64,000 bases of DNA from CAYOWQ01 sp964407695 (GTDB lineage Bacteria; Planctomycetota; Phycisphaerae; Phycisphaerales; SM1A02). The position numbers were made by a program, and so were the translations under genes. A model generated the notes under the pieces. That model was given only the letters and a program-made list of their open reading frames with translations, did no database searches and had not been told where the DNA came from. The stretch's first letter is position 1; every line of letters begins with the position of its first letter. This document shows, in pieces, positions 1 through 8,429 of this stretch. The stretch spans positions 326,016 through 390,015 of the forward strand of contig CAYOWQ010000002.1 of the NCBI GenBank assembly GCA_964407695.1, read 5' to 3'.

Positions 1-81
1 GCCGATCGGGCACTCAAGCACGTGACGGCTTTTGCAGATAAACCGATTGTTCCCGGCCAGGATTCCTTTGGCTCTGCTTGA
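1..81 (+). CDS. 3' end of an upstream gene (partial)
   Basis: Frame 1 is open from the window edge to a TGA at 79-81 and encodes 26 residues ending in PGQDSFGSA. The other two forward frames close within about 40 bases. The stretch is too short to assign a family. The stop codon falls inside the -35 box proposed for topA, so the two genes would be tightly packed. It could be chance coding. Confidence 0.3.
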   Translation, partial: ADRALKHVTAFADKPIVPGQDSFGSA

Positions 82-106
82 CATCAAACGCTGTGTGGGT
101 TGTATT
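78..106 (+). promoter_or_regulatory. putative sigma-70 promoter of topA
   Basis: A perfect TTGACA (78-83) is followed by a 17-base spacer and TGTATT (101-106), four of six matches to TATAAT. Transcription would start near 113, leaving about 30 bases of leader before the topA ATG at 144. Assigned by sequence match only. Confidence 0.5.
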
Positions 107-143
107 TCCGCGGAAGAACTGATCGATTCCAAACAAGAACCAA

Positions 144-2816
144 ATGGCTTCAAAGAGCGCCAAAACTCAAACAAAACCCAAAAAATCGCCCCCGGCTGCT
201 GAGAAAAGGAAATCCGGCAGCGGGAAGCAACTTGTGATCGTCGAGTCGCCCGCCAAGGCGAAGACCATCAATAAATATCTCGGGCCTGATTTCGTCGTGA
301 AAGCGTCGGTCGGGCACGTCCGCGATCTTCCTGAGCGGGCTCCCAAAGGCGTCAAGCAGCCCGTTCCCGGCGTCGACATCGAACACGACTTCCAGCCGAC
401 CTATGAGGTTCTCTCAGGCAAGAAGAAAACCGTCAGTGAACTGAAGAAGGCGGCAAAGGATGCGGCCGAGATCTGGTTTGCCACCGATCTTGACCGCGAG
501 GGCGAAGCGATCGCGTGGCACTTATCGCAAGAACTGGGAATCGAGCCGTCCTCGGCGAAGCGCGTCATCTTTAACGCCATCACCAAAACCGAGATTCAGA
601 AGGCCTTCTCCCATCCAATCCCAATCGATGAGTACAAGGTCAACGCTCAGCAGGCTCGCCGGATACTTGACCGCATCGTGGGCTACCAGGTCTCTCCCCT
701 GCTGTGGAAGAAAGTTCAAAGCGGTTTGAGCGCCGGCCGCGTTCAGTCCGTTGCCGTTCGGCTGATTGTGGAACGGGAGCGCGAGATCCGCGCGTTTGTA
801 CCGGATGAGACCTGGCGCGTGCAGGCTCGATTCACGCTGGACGAATCCATCGTGGCCTCGCTTCATGCGCGATGGTCGCAACTGATGCAGACCCGGGATG
901 AGAAGGGGAACGCTCCGACACTGAAGGCGCAAAACGCGTGGCTGGAAGAGCATCGTTGCGTCAAGGCTGAGCTCGTCGAAATTCAGGGCAATAAGTTCGA
1001 ACTCGAGCAGAAGGCCGGCAAGGCCGACGCCCCATCCGTGGATCTGACGCCGCGAGTGGTGAGCGTGGCCGAAGCCTGCGGGCTCGTCGACATCAAGACA
1101 ACGTCAACCCCGAACGAGGATGGCAAGGGCCAGGAGTCGGTGATTCGAACCGTGACCGGTCGCCCGAGTCCGGGTGTTCGCTACGCCGTGACGTCAATTG
1201 AAACCCGGCGCACAACGACCCGCCCACCGGGCCCCTTCATCACATCCTCGCTTCAGGTTGCGGCGTCCACGTATCTCTCATTCAGTGCTGACCGCACGAT
1301 GCGCGTCGCCCAGGACCTGTACGAAGGCGTCGACCTTCCCGGGGAAGGGCAAATCGGCCTGATCACCTACATGCGAACCGATTCAACGCACCTCTCCGGC
1401 GATGCGTTGAACATGGTTCGGTCCTACATCGGCGACCATCTCGGTAAGGACTATCTGCCCGACTCGCCGAACTTCTTCGGTTCGTCAAACAAGTCCGCGC
1501 AGGAAGCACACGAGGCGATTCGACCGACCGATGTGCTGCGCACGCCCGACAGCGTCCGCTCCGCGTTGACCGAAGACCAGTACAAGCTCTACCGCCTGAT
1601 CTGGAACCGATTCGTGGCCTGCCAGATGACCTCCGCTGAGTGGGATTCCACCTCGGTGCTGCTGACGCGCGACGACCAAAAGACCGGTGCTGTCTTCAAG
1701 GCCAATGGCCGTGTGCTCGTTTTCGACGGCTTCTACAAGGTCACCGGCGTTCCCACCGGCTCGGATGAATTGACATTGCCGGACGTTGCCGAAAAGACAC
1801 CGCTGTGGCCCTTCTCGATCGACCCCGAGCAGCGATTCTCCAGCCCGCCGCCGCGGTACTCGGAAGCATCGCTCGTGAAGACCCTCGAATCGGAGGGCAT
1901 TGGCCGACCGTCCACCTACGCCTCAATCATCCGCGTGATTCAGGATCGCCAATACGTCGAGCAGTTGGACCGGCGATTCCACGCCACCGATCTGGGTGAG
2001 GTCGTGACCGACAAGCTGATCGAAGGCTTCCCGCACCTGATGGATCCCAGCTACACGCGGCAGATGGAAACCGATCTCGACAAGATCGAGGACCAGCACA
2101 CCGACTGGGTTGACATGCTGAAGGCCTTCTACGCCGATTTCTCGGAAGCCCTTTCCCACGCTGCCGAGAACATGACCCATGCCAAGGCAGAGGCCCGGCC
2201 CGCGCCTTACGCCTGCCCCAAGTGCGGAAGCAGAACGGTGTATCGATTCGGTCGCAACGGCCGATTCCTCTCCTGTGGCGCCTACCCCGCCTGCGAATTC
2301 GCCGCACCGATCGACAAGGAAGGCACGCCGCGACTTGAAGAACGGGTGAATGTCGCCTGCCCCGAAGATGGCTCGCAGATGGTCCTTCGGACGGGGCGGT
2401 TCGGTCCCTTCCTGGCCAGTGTCAACTACCCCAAGACCAAGTACATCATCAATGTCGATCGCAAGGGACGATTGAAGTATCCGTCGCCACCCGCGCTGCT
2501 GACGGACCTTTCCTGTCCCAAGTGCGCTTCGCCCATGAACCTTCGATCCGGTAAACGCGGCCCATGGCTCGGCTGTTCGAAGTTTCCGAAATGCCGTGGC
2601 CGCGAATCGTGGAACAAGATCGATGAGGCCAGGCAGAAGGTCCTGGTGGCCGAGTTGGAATCCCACGAGAAGAAGAACCCGAAGGTCGTCATCCGCACCC
2701 TCGACGGAAAGGTGATTCCCGACGGAACCCCGATCGCCGATCTCACTGTTCCCGGGGGGGCAATGGAGCTTGCGATTCACCCCGAGGCTGCACAGAAGGT
2801 CCGCCGGTCCGCCTGA
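144..2816 (+). CDS. topA: DNA topoisomerase I (type IA)
   Basis: Relaxes negatively supercoiled DNA through a transient 5'-phosphotyrosine break. The 890-residue protein has a Lys-rich N-terminal tail (1-27), a Toprim domain from about 28 (VIVESPAKAKT) with acidic motif DLDREGE at 115-121, and the catalytic segment GLITYMRTDS with the nucleophile Tyr at about 409. The C terminus carries two Cys4 zinc ribbons (CPKCGSRT...CGAYPAC and CPKCASPM...CSKFPKC). Between them lies a third ribbon-like segment that keeps CPEDGS at its start but has lost its later cysteines. Length is close to bacterial TopA. The methyltransferase gene follows after 26 bases on the same strand. Confidence 0.97.
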   Translation: MASKSAKTQTKPKKSPPAAEKRKSGSGKQLVIVESPAKAKTINKYLGPDFVVKASVGHVRDLPERAPKGVKQPVPGVDIEHDFQPTYEVLSGKKKTVSELKKAAKDAAEIWFATDLDREGEAIAWHLSQELGIEPSSAKRVIFNAITKTEIQKAFSHPIPIDEYKVNAQQARRILDRIVGYQVSPLLWKKVQSGLSAGRVQSVAVRLIVEREREIRAFVPDETWRVQARFTLDESIVASLHARWSQLMQTRDEKGNAPTLKAQNAWLEEHRCVKAELVEIQGNKFELEQKAGKADAPSVDLTPRVVSVAEACGLVDIKTTSTPNEDGKGQESVIRTVTGRPSPGVRYAVTSIETRRTTTRPPGPFITSSLQVAASTYLSFSADRTMRVAQDLYEGVDLPGEGQIGLITYMRTDSTHLSGDALNMVRSYIGDHLGKDYLPDSPNFFGSSNKSAQEAHEAIRPTDVLRTPDSVRSALTEDQYKLYRLIWNRFVACQMTSAEWDSTSVLLTRDDQKTGAVFKANGRVLVFDGFYKVTGVPTGSDELTLPDVAEKTPLWPFSIDPEQRFSSPPPRYSEASLVKTLESEGIGRPSTYASIIRVIQDRQYVEQLDRRFHATDLGEVVTDKLIEGFPHLMDPSYTRQMETDLDKIEDQHTDWVDMLKAFYADFSEALSHAAENMTHAKAEARPAPYACPKCGSRTVYRFGRNGRFLSCGAYPACEFAAPIDKEGTPRLEERVNVACPEDGSQMVLRTGRFGPFLASVNYPKTKYIINVDRKGRLKYPSPPALLTDLSCPKCASPMNLRSGKRGPWLGCSKFPKCRGRESWNKIDEARQKVLVAELESHEKKNPKVVIRTLDGKVIPDGTPIADLTVPGGAMELAIHPEAAQKVRRSA

Positions 2817-2842
2817 CCGCCGGTTCGAGTACGATCTCGTCA

Positions 2843-3610
2843 ATGTCGCACAGCGCACGATGGTGGGAGTCGTTTTTCGACCGCGCCTATGCGGATCATC
2901 TGCTGCGGCCGCGTGATGAAGCTCGGCTGGACTCCATTCTCGATGTGATCCTCCGGATGGCGGATCTCGGCCCGGGCTCAGTACTCTTCGACCAGTGTTG
3001 CGGTGTTGGCCGGCTCAGCATTCCGTTGGCTCGTCGGGGCCTACGCATCATCGGGGTCGAACTCTCGAAGGACTACGTTGACGACGCAGACGCCGCCGCT
3101 CGCGCTGAGTCTCTCCCATGCAGCTTTCATCAGGCCGATGCCTATTCCTTCGTCACCCCGGATTCCTGCGATGCAGCCATCAACTGGTTCTCATCATGGG
3201 GCTATCACGATGATGATCGTGTGAATCTCAAGATGCTTGAGCGAGCGTATGAATCGCTGCGGCCGGGTGGCTGTTTCCTTCTCGAGCTTTACAGCGTGAC
3301 CTCCGCCATCGCTCGCTTTCAAGCGAGCATGATCGAGCGACCTTCGGCCACGGAGGCCGACGGAATCATCGTGCTCATCGAAACGCAGCCCGATTTCGTG
3401 AACGGCATGATGCGCAGCGTTTGGACATGGATGTATCCGGATGGCCGGCGCGACTCGCGGCACGTTGCCACTCGAATGATGCTGCCCGATCAGATCATCC
3501 GTCTGCTTAACGAAGCCGGTTTCCGCAACGTCGAGTTGTTCGACGAGGGGGGCGGTGCGTTCTCGCTTCGCTCCAGCCGGTGCCTCTTTCGGGCCATGCG
3601 ACCGGCCTGA
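2843..3610 (+). CDS. class I SAM-dependent methyltransferase
   Basis: A 255-residue Rossmann-fold methyltransferase. Motif I is LFDQCCGVGRLSIPLA at about 55-70, followed by an acidic end of beta-2 (IGVELS). Motif IV is degenerate (CDAAINWFSSWGYHDD), and a post-motif region PGGCFLLELYS follows, as in Methyltransf_11/25-type enzymes. Substrate cannot be told from sequence. It starts 26 bases after topA on the same strand and may be cotranscribed. Its stop is two bases from the convergent stop of the PilZ-receiver-Hpt gene. Confidence 0.8.
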   Translation: MSHSARWWESFFDRAYADHLLRPRDEARLDSILDVILRMADLGPGSVLFDQCCGVGRLSIPLARRGLRIIGVELSKDYVDDADAAARAESLPCSFHQADAYSFVTPDSCDAAINWFSSWGYHDDDRVNLKMLERAYESLRPGGCFLLELYSVTSAIARFQASMIERPSATEADGIIVLIETQPDFVNGMMRSVWTWMYPDGRRDSRHVATRMMLPDQIIRLLNEAGFRNVELFDEGGGAFSLRSSRCLFRAMRPA

Positions 3611-3612
3611 GG

Positions 3613-4809
3613 TCAGGTGATGATCTTGCGGCCGACGCCGGGCTCTTTTTCCGAACCCGTTCCCGAGCGTGTTGAGACCTGTCGGCAAAGGATTCCCAGC
3701 CTCCGCAAGGCGGATGCCGATTCCTGGATCGACATGCTGGCATCGAGCATGCGCAGAGAGTCCGATGCCGCCGCACCAAGCGAAGTGAATCCATATCCGC
3801 CGGCCGAACCCTTGACCTGAAGGCAGAGCTCCCTGACGGCGGGAACGTCCTCCTTCATGATGGCGGAGTCGAGGTGGCCCGCGATGGTCCGTACCTGGCT
3901 GATGTAGCCCCGAATGAGTTCGAGCATTCCGGGTTGGTCCTCGACCGTGCTGAAGAGGCAGTCACCGGAGGCGATGGCGCCCGTTTCGCGATGGAGCCGA
4001 CCCAGCAGATTCATCAGATCGACCTGAGAATACGGCTTTCCGAGTACGTAGCTTGCCCCCTCCTTCTTGGCGCGCCCAACGGGATCGCCGCCGCTCTCGG
4101 CGGTGACAATGACCATCGGCCCGTTGAACTTCATCTCGCGGAGCTTGCGGATGACGTCCTCGCACGGATACTTTCCGACCCGCAGTTCGACGAATGCCAT
4201 GTCGACGCGATGTGCCTTCACCTTCTTCACGACATCGTCAAGCGACTTGGCGATCACCAGGGTGATGCCGGTCTCCCTGGTGAAGTGCGCAAAGAGCTGG
4301 CTGTCTGCATCTGAGGCATCGACGAGCAGCACCGTGCCTCGAAGATCTGTTGGTCTCTGGAATTCCCCCTCAGACCCGGAGTCGCCGCCGGGCTCGTGAA
4401 GAAACTCCTGCACGTCGAGCTTGCGATCGAACTGGACGCCGATCTCGTGAATGTGGTCGCGAACGTGTCGACAGGAACGAACCGTACCCTGAATGGTCAA
4501 CTCCGATCCCTGTCGCCGGGCAAGCCGAATCTTGCACCGTGACCGGGTATGAATGTAGCCGCCGTGAAGGAACGACATTCCTCCCGATGAGATATTGCGG
4601 GTAATCACCTGCAGGTTGGAGATCCCCCCGGCCGGGTGCTCGATGGAAATGAGCATCTGGGCGTCACGAAACTCCACGCGCCGTTCGGATCTTTTGTTGT
4701 CGTCCTGTCCCCCTTCAACGTTCTTCGATCCACGGTCCATGTGATCGAGAAGGTTCTTGCGCTGACCGTCGTTGAGACGAAGATTGTTGACGAAGTGGTT
4801 ATTGGGCAT
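3613..4809 (-). CDS. PilZ - receiver - Hpt domain protein with degenerate phosphoacceptor sites
   Basis: 398 residues in three parts. The N-terminal PilZ domain (about 38-137) keeps both c-di-GMP motifs: RSERR at 40-44 (RxxxR) and NISSGG at 72-77 ([DN]xSxxG). A response-regulator receiver fold follows (about 158-272), starting TVLLVDASDAD and ending VLGKPYS, with the conserved Lys at about 258. Its beta-3 segment reads MAFVELRVG, so the phosphorylated Asp is replaced by Glu208. The C-terminal helical region (about 285-380) resembles an Hpt domain, but the usual HxLKGS reads LQVKGS, with Leu330 in place of the phospho-His. A GGAG lies seven bases before the ATG. It probably acts as a c-di-GMP effector and is unlikely to relay phosphate. 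The Hpt assignment is less sure than the other two. Confidence 0.82.
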   Translation of the reverse strand: MPNNHFVNNLRLNDGQRKNLLDHMDRGSKNVEGGQDDNKRSERRVEFRDAQMLISIEHPAGGISNLQVITRNISSGGMSFLHGGYIHTRSRCKIRLARRQGSELTIQGTVRSCRHVRDHIHEIGVQFDRKLDVQEFLHEPGGDSGSEGEFQRPTDLRGTVLLVDASDADSQLFAHFTRETGITLVIAKSLDDVVKKVKAHRVDMAFVELRVGKYPCEDVIRKLREMKFNGPMVIVTAESGGDPVGRAKKEGASYVLGKPYSQVDLMNLLGRLHRETGAIASGDCLFSTVEDQPGMLELIRGYISQVRTIAGHLDSAIMKEDVPAVRELCLQVKGSAGGYGFTSLGAAASDSLRMLDASMSIQESASALRRLGILCRQVSTRSGTGSEKEPGVGRKIIT

Positions 4810-4936
4810 CGAACGACTCCAGCCTGTTTCCTCCTATCGTCATGAATTGGGCACTGCCTGAGTCCGGGAAGCCGAGTTCGAGAAGCCGCCGAGGCCGATT
4901 CGAAACCAACGGTGGTGCGGCTTACAATGTCGGTCC

Positions 4937-6190
4937 ATGCATTCCAGGCGACCTACCCGTGCCGTTCGAGTCGGCGATTCTCGTGTTGGTTATTTGACCA
5001 TCGGCGGCGATGGCCCGGTGGCCGTGCAGACCATGACCGCCGGCTATACCTACGACATCGACAACTGCGTCGCCGAGATCAACCGCTACGCCAAGGCCGG
5101 GGCCGACATCGTTCGGGTGGCGGTGCCGGAACGCAAGGACACCGAGGCCCTGGTCGAAATCCTCAAGCAGACGTCGGTGCCGATCGTGGCCGATGTGCAC
5201 TTCCACTACAAGCGTGCTCTTGAAGCGGTCGAAGCCGGCGTCCACAAGATCCGCCTCAACCCCGGCAACATCTCCGATCGCGACCAGGTCAATGCCGTCA
5301 TCGACGCCTGCAAGGAGCGCGGCATACCGATCCGTGTCGGCGTCAATGAAGGCTCCATCATCGAGCGCAAAGACAAGCAGAAGCGCCTTGAGGAGCTCGG
5401 CAAGTATTTCGCCGGCCATCGCTCCGGCCACCTCATGGCCATCATGATCGCCAAGCTCGAAGAGTACATGGACATCTTCGAAGCCCGTGACTTCCATGAC
5501 GTCGTCATCAGCGCCAAGTCGATGGACCCCGCCCTGTGCATCGACGTCTACACCGAAATTTCCCAGCGCTTCGACTATCCGCTCCATCTCGGCGTGACCC
5601 ACGCCGGACCCAAGACCACCGGCGCCATTCGCAGCGTCGTCGCCCTCGGCACGCTTCTGGCCAACGGCATCGGCGACACCGTGCGCATTTCGTACGCCTC
5701 CGATCACATCGACGAAGTGAAGGACGCCCTCGAAATTCTCTACTGCCTTGGCCTGCGAACCCGCCGCGGCGCTGAACTCATCGCCTGCCCCACCTGCGGC
5801 CGCATTCAGGTCGACCTGTTCACCCTTGTGCAGGAGGTCAACCGCAAGCTCGAGAACGAGATCACACTGCCGATCAAGGTGGCGGTCATGGGCTGCGTCG
5901 TCAACGGTCCGGGCGAGGCGGAAGGCGCGGATGTCGCCGTGTTTGCGGGCGATCGCCGCGGCATCATCTATGTTCAGGGCGAGCGCGTCGCCAACGTGCC
6001 CGAGGAGGAGATTCTCGATCGCCTCCTGCACGAATGCCGTGAATTCGAAGGCAAAGTCCGTCGCGGTGAAGCCAAGCTTGGCGAGAAGGTTGTCGAGATC
6101 ATTCCGCCCGACCCGATCGGCGAACTGGGCTCCGGGCATGCGAAGATCACCGCGGGCCTCGTGGATCGGGTCACCGTCGGCGGGGTGTAA
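4937..6190 (+). CDS. ispG: 4-hydroxy-3-methylbut-2-enyl diphosphate synthase (MEP pathway)
   Basis: Iron-sulfur enzyme of isoprenoid synthesis that converts MEcPP to HMBPP. The 417-residue protein is colinear with bacterial IspG/GcpE. It has a TIM-barrel N-terminal half (GDGPVAVQTMTAG, ADIVRVAVPE, KIRLNPGNISD) and a C-terminal domain with cluster-binding cysteines in ACPTCGR and VMGCVVNGPGEAE. The start MHSRRPTRAVRVG gives a normal length. Two other isoprenoid genes, ispA and dxs, lie 6-7 kb downstream. It converges on rnc, with 51 bases between the stops. Confidence 0.97.
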   Translation: MHSRRPTRAVRVGDSRVGYLTIGGDGPVAVQTMTAGYTYDIDNCVAEINRYAKAGADIVRVAVPERKDTEALVEILKQTSVPIVADVHFHYKRALEAVEAGVHKIRLNPGNISDRDQVNAVIDACKERGIPIRVGVNEGSIIERKDKQKRLEELGKYFAGHRSGHLMAIMIAKLEEYMDIFEARDFHDVVISAKSMDPALCIDVYTEISQRFDYPLHLGVTHAGPKTTGAIRSVVALGTLLANGIGDTVRISYASDHIDEVKDALEILYCLGLRTRRGAELIACPTCGRIQVDLFTLVQEVNRKLENEITLPIKVAVMGCVVNGPGEAEGADVAVFAGDRRGIIYVQGERVANVPEEEILDRLLHECREFEGKVRRGEAKLGEKVVEIIPPDPIGELGSGHAKITAGLVDRVTVGGV

Positions 6191-6241
6191 AGCCCGCATT
6201 CAGCCGTATTGACGGATCGACCGGAATGTGACGGTGAAGCC

Positions 6242-6976
6242 CTACGCCACCCGCACTTCTTCCACGAGCCTGACTTCGCCTTCCTCGTCAGTTTCGATCA
6301 TTCCCACTTCCCGAAGCGCCGAAAGCGCTGCGCCCTGTTCCGCCTGTTTCTTCGACGGGCCCCAGCACGGCGGGTATCGCTTCGCCCCGATCTCCACGCA
6401 CACCTCAAAGCACTTGGCGTGGTCGGGTCCCTTCTCATCCAGGACAACATAGGCCGGCGGCGACCACCCCCGCTGCTGGGCGGTCTGCTGCAACACGGAC
6501 TTGAAATTGCACTGGTGTCCAAGTTTCACCGCCTGACGAATCTTCGGACCCATGTGCGCCATAATGAACTCTCGGGCCGGCTCCAGCCCGCCGTCGAGAA
6601 ACAAGGCCCCGATCAAGGATTCAAACACCGCCGCGGCCAGCGACATCGGCAGCTGCGTGTGATGGTCCATTCCCTTCCCGAGCGCCAGAAGGTCGCTCAG
6701 GCCGATCTCCTCCGCAACCGAAGCGCACGTCGCCCGGCTGACCACGCTTGACTTGATCTTGGTCAGGTCCCCCTCCAGAAGGTCCGGATAACTTCCATAG
6801 AGAAAATCGCAGACCACCATGCCCAAGACGGCGTCGCCCAGGAACTCCAGCCGTTCGTTGCTGGCCAGGCGATTGGACGCGGTTGAAGCATGGGTCAGGG
6901 CAAGAGCGAGGAGCTTCTTGTCCTTGAAGCGGTGCTTCAGCCGCCGTTCAGCCTTCAGAATGATCTTGCGATCCAT
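6242..6976 (-). CDS. rnc: ribonuclease III
   Basis: Double-strand-specific endoribonuclease that processes rRNA precursors and structured mRNAs. The start at 6976 (MDRKIILKAERR) gives 244 residues. An upstream in-frame extension to 7132 exists, but its first 52 residues do not look like the family and are left out. The signature ERLEFLGDAVLG is at about 41-52, and a second acidic catalytic segment (ESLIGALFLDGG) follows. A double-stranded-RNA-binding domain occupies about 160-235 (NFKSVLQQTAQQRG through KKQAEQGAA). The gene is divergent from rpmH. Confidence 0.95.
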   Translation of the reverse strand: MDRKIILKAERRLKHRFKDKKLLALALTHASTASNRLASNERLEFLGDAVLGMVVCDFLYGSYPDLLEGDLTKIKSSVVSRATCASVAEEIGLSDLLALGKGMDHHTQLPMSLAAAVFESLIGALFLDGGLEPAREFIMAHMGPKIRQAVKLGHQCNFKSVLQQTAQQRGWSPPAYVVLDEKGPDHAKCFEVCVEIGAKRYPPCWGPSKKQAEQGAALSALREVGMIETDEEGEVRLVEEVRVA

Positions 6977-7181
6977 AAGCCAGAAATCCGCACGGCTGAA
7001 TGCCGTGAAAAACCTGCGCCCGGGCTTCCGGGGCCCGCGGCCAAGCCCCCCGGATGAATCGGCTTCTGAGTGGGTTTTCTCGACGCCAAATTCGGTGCCG
7101 TCGCGAAAACTCATCCAGCGAGTCGATCTCAATGCCCAGTATAGGTCGAAATTCGCGAAATCGAAGCGAATTCTCAGCCTC

Positions 7182-7210
7182 TCGACTTCGGGGCGGGTCC
7201 CGAGTACACT
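7182..7210 (+). promoter_or_regulatory. putative promoter of rpmH
   Basis: TCGACT (7182-7187), a 17-base spacer, and TACACT (7205-7210), each with four of six consensus matches, 36 bases before the rpmH ATG. Position and spacing fit a sigma-70 promoter in the rnc/rpmH divergent region. Confidence 0.35.
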
Positions 7211-7245
7211 ATCGACCCTTACGAGCCTAGAAAGAGCCCGCCGCC

Positions 7246-7383
7246 ATGCATTACCCGCACAAGGTCAGCCGCATCAAGAAAGTCCGGAAAGTCGGCTTCC
7301 GCGCCCGTATGCGAACTCGCAAGGGCCGAAAGATCATTAACCGTCGCCGCCGTCTCGGCCGCCGGGTCGTCACGACGAGTTGA
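7246..7383 (+). CDS. rpmH: 50S ribosomal protein bL34
   Basis: A 45-codon gene encoding a very basic peptide. The segment GFRARMRTRKGRKIINRRRR at 18-37 is the bL34 signature, and GRR follows. The N terminus (MHYPHKVSRIKKVRKV) is a little unlike the common MKRTYQPSKRKR form, and there is a five-residue tail VVTTS. bL34 is part of the large ribosomal subunit. In many bacteria this gene sits between dnaA and rnpA. Here it lies between rnc (divergent) and aroK, 41 bases downstream on the same strand, with no rnpA visible. Confidence 0.93.
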   Translation: MHYPHKVSRIKKVRKVGFRARMRTRKGRKIINRRRRLGRRVVTTS

Positions 7384-7424
7384 TCTCGTCAGTCGACCAC
7401 GTAGGTGCGGGTCGAACTCCTTCC

Positions 7425-7955
7425 ATGAAAGTCGTCCTGATCGGGGCTCGCGCATCGGGCAAAACCACGCTCGGCGCTGCGCTGGCTGACCGTCTCGGAT
7501 GGCCATTCTTCGATCTCGACGATGCGGTGCGCAGTTTGTTCCATGGACGGTCCGTTTCAGAGATCTGGCATGACGTTGGGGAGTCTGGTTGGCGCGAGAG
7601 CGAATTCAAAGCGCTGGTTCCTCTGCTTCGCCGCAGCGGCGATGCGATCATTGCCCTCGGAGGCGGCGCGGTCACAAACCCTGACGTCTGTGAGCTCCTG
7701 AAATGGCACACGAATGACGGCTCACGCAGGGTCGTGCTGCTTCGATGCGAGGGCCCAGCGTTGGCCGAACGTTTGCGCTGTGATCCAGGAGATCGTCCAA
7801 GCCTGACCGGTCGGCCGATCGCGGAGGAGGTGGAAGCGGTGCTGCGCCAAAGACTGCCCTTGTATCAATCACTCGCCCAGGCCACCGTGGACACGACCGG
7901 CCTCAGCGTCAAAGACGCCTTGGAAGGTCTCCACCGAGCCATCAACGATCTTTGA
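7425..7955 (+). CDS. aroK: shikimate kinase
   Basis: Phosphorylates shikimate at the 3-hydroxyl in aromatic amino acid synthesis. The ATG at 7425 gives 176 residues starting MKVVLIGARASGKTTLG, with the Walker A loop at 7-14. A further in-frame TTG at 7380 overlaps the rpmH stop and adds a poorly conserved stretch, so it is not used. Family marks are FFDLDDAV, the glycine triplet IALGGGAVTNP, and a lid region around RLRCDPGDRPSLTG. Length is typical for AroK/AroL. It lies 41 bases behind rpmH and may share its transcript. Confidence 0.9.
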   Translation: MKVVLIGARASGKTTLGAALADRLGWPFFDLDDAVRSLFHGRSVSEIWHDVGESGWRESEFKALVPLLRRSGDAIIALGGGAVTNPDVCELLKWHTNDGSRRVVLLRCEGPALAERLRCDPGDRPSLTGRPIAEEVEAVLRQRLPLYQSLAQATVDTTGLSVKDALEGLHRAINDL

Positions 7956-7966
7956 GAGGTCGTGGC

Positions 7967-8368
7967 TCAGGCGGCCCGATACAGGACGCCGCTGCCCAGG
8001 TATCGGCAGAGCCGTTGAAAATCCGATTCGGACCGAAAAGACGTGAATCGAATGGCCATGCGCCGGGCCGCCGGATCATCCTCGTCGTCGTTCACCCACA
8101 CGACCGGCCCGTCGACTTCGATCCGCTCCACCCCACCGGGCAGCTCAAACGTCGCATGGACGACGTCCCCCGGCTGAAATCCTTGATCCAGTTCGATTCG
8201 GGCCCCGGCGATGGAGATGTCATACGCATGTCCGGCAACGGGTTCCGACCCTTCCTGCCCTTGTCCTGCGGCAACCACCGACACCGCGGTGTACATCGGC
8301 GCCAGCGCGAAGCGCTCAAACTGCCTCTGATTCCGTGAGTTCATGGTCGACATAGGGTTCACGTCCAC
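7967..8368 (-). CDS. single-domain PilZ protein
   Basis: A 133-residue PilZ protein; the true start may be the GTG at 8368 or the ATGs at 8353 or 8344. Both c-di-GMP motifs are present: RQFER (RxxxR) and DISIAG (DxSxxG), about 27 residues apart. A beta-barrel core ends around RMAIRFTSFRSESDFQRL. It is probably a c-di-GMP-responsive adaptor with no output domain of its own. It is the last gene of a minus-strand run after the ExbB-like and TraB-like genes, 61 bases from the latter. It converges on aroK, with 11 bases between stops. Confidence 0.85.
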   Translation of the reverse strand: MDVNPMSTMNSRNQRQFERFALAPMYTAVSVVAAGQGQEGSEPVAGHAYDISIAGARIELDQGFQPGDVVHATFELPGGVERIEVDGPVVWVNDDEDDPAARRMAIRFTSFRSESDFQRLCRYLGSGVLYRAA

Positions 8369-8429
8369 AATGGTCGGTACCCTCCTTATCGACCGGCCCG
8401 GATTCTAACTTGAGATCCCGACGATTGGC

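Noticed and set aside
2821..2842. tRNA-like GGTTCGAGT near the methyltransferase start
   Set aside because: No acceptor stem or anticodon arm can be formed around it. No tRNA was found in the window.
4922..6199. 425-codon minus-strand frame antisense to ispG
   Set aside because: ispG is conserved end to end; the antisense frame is a by-product of GC-rich codons.
6977..7132. N-terminal extension of RNase III
   Set aside because: The extra 52 residues are not conserved in the family; MDRKIILKAERR is a natural start.
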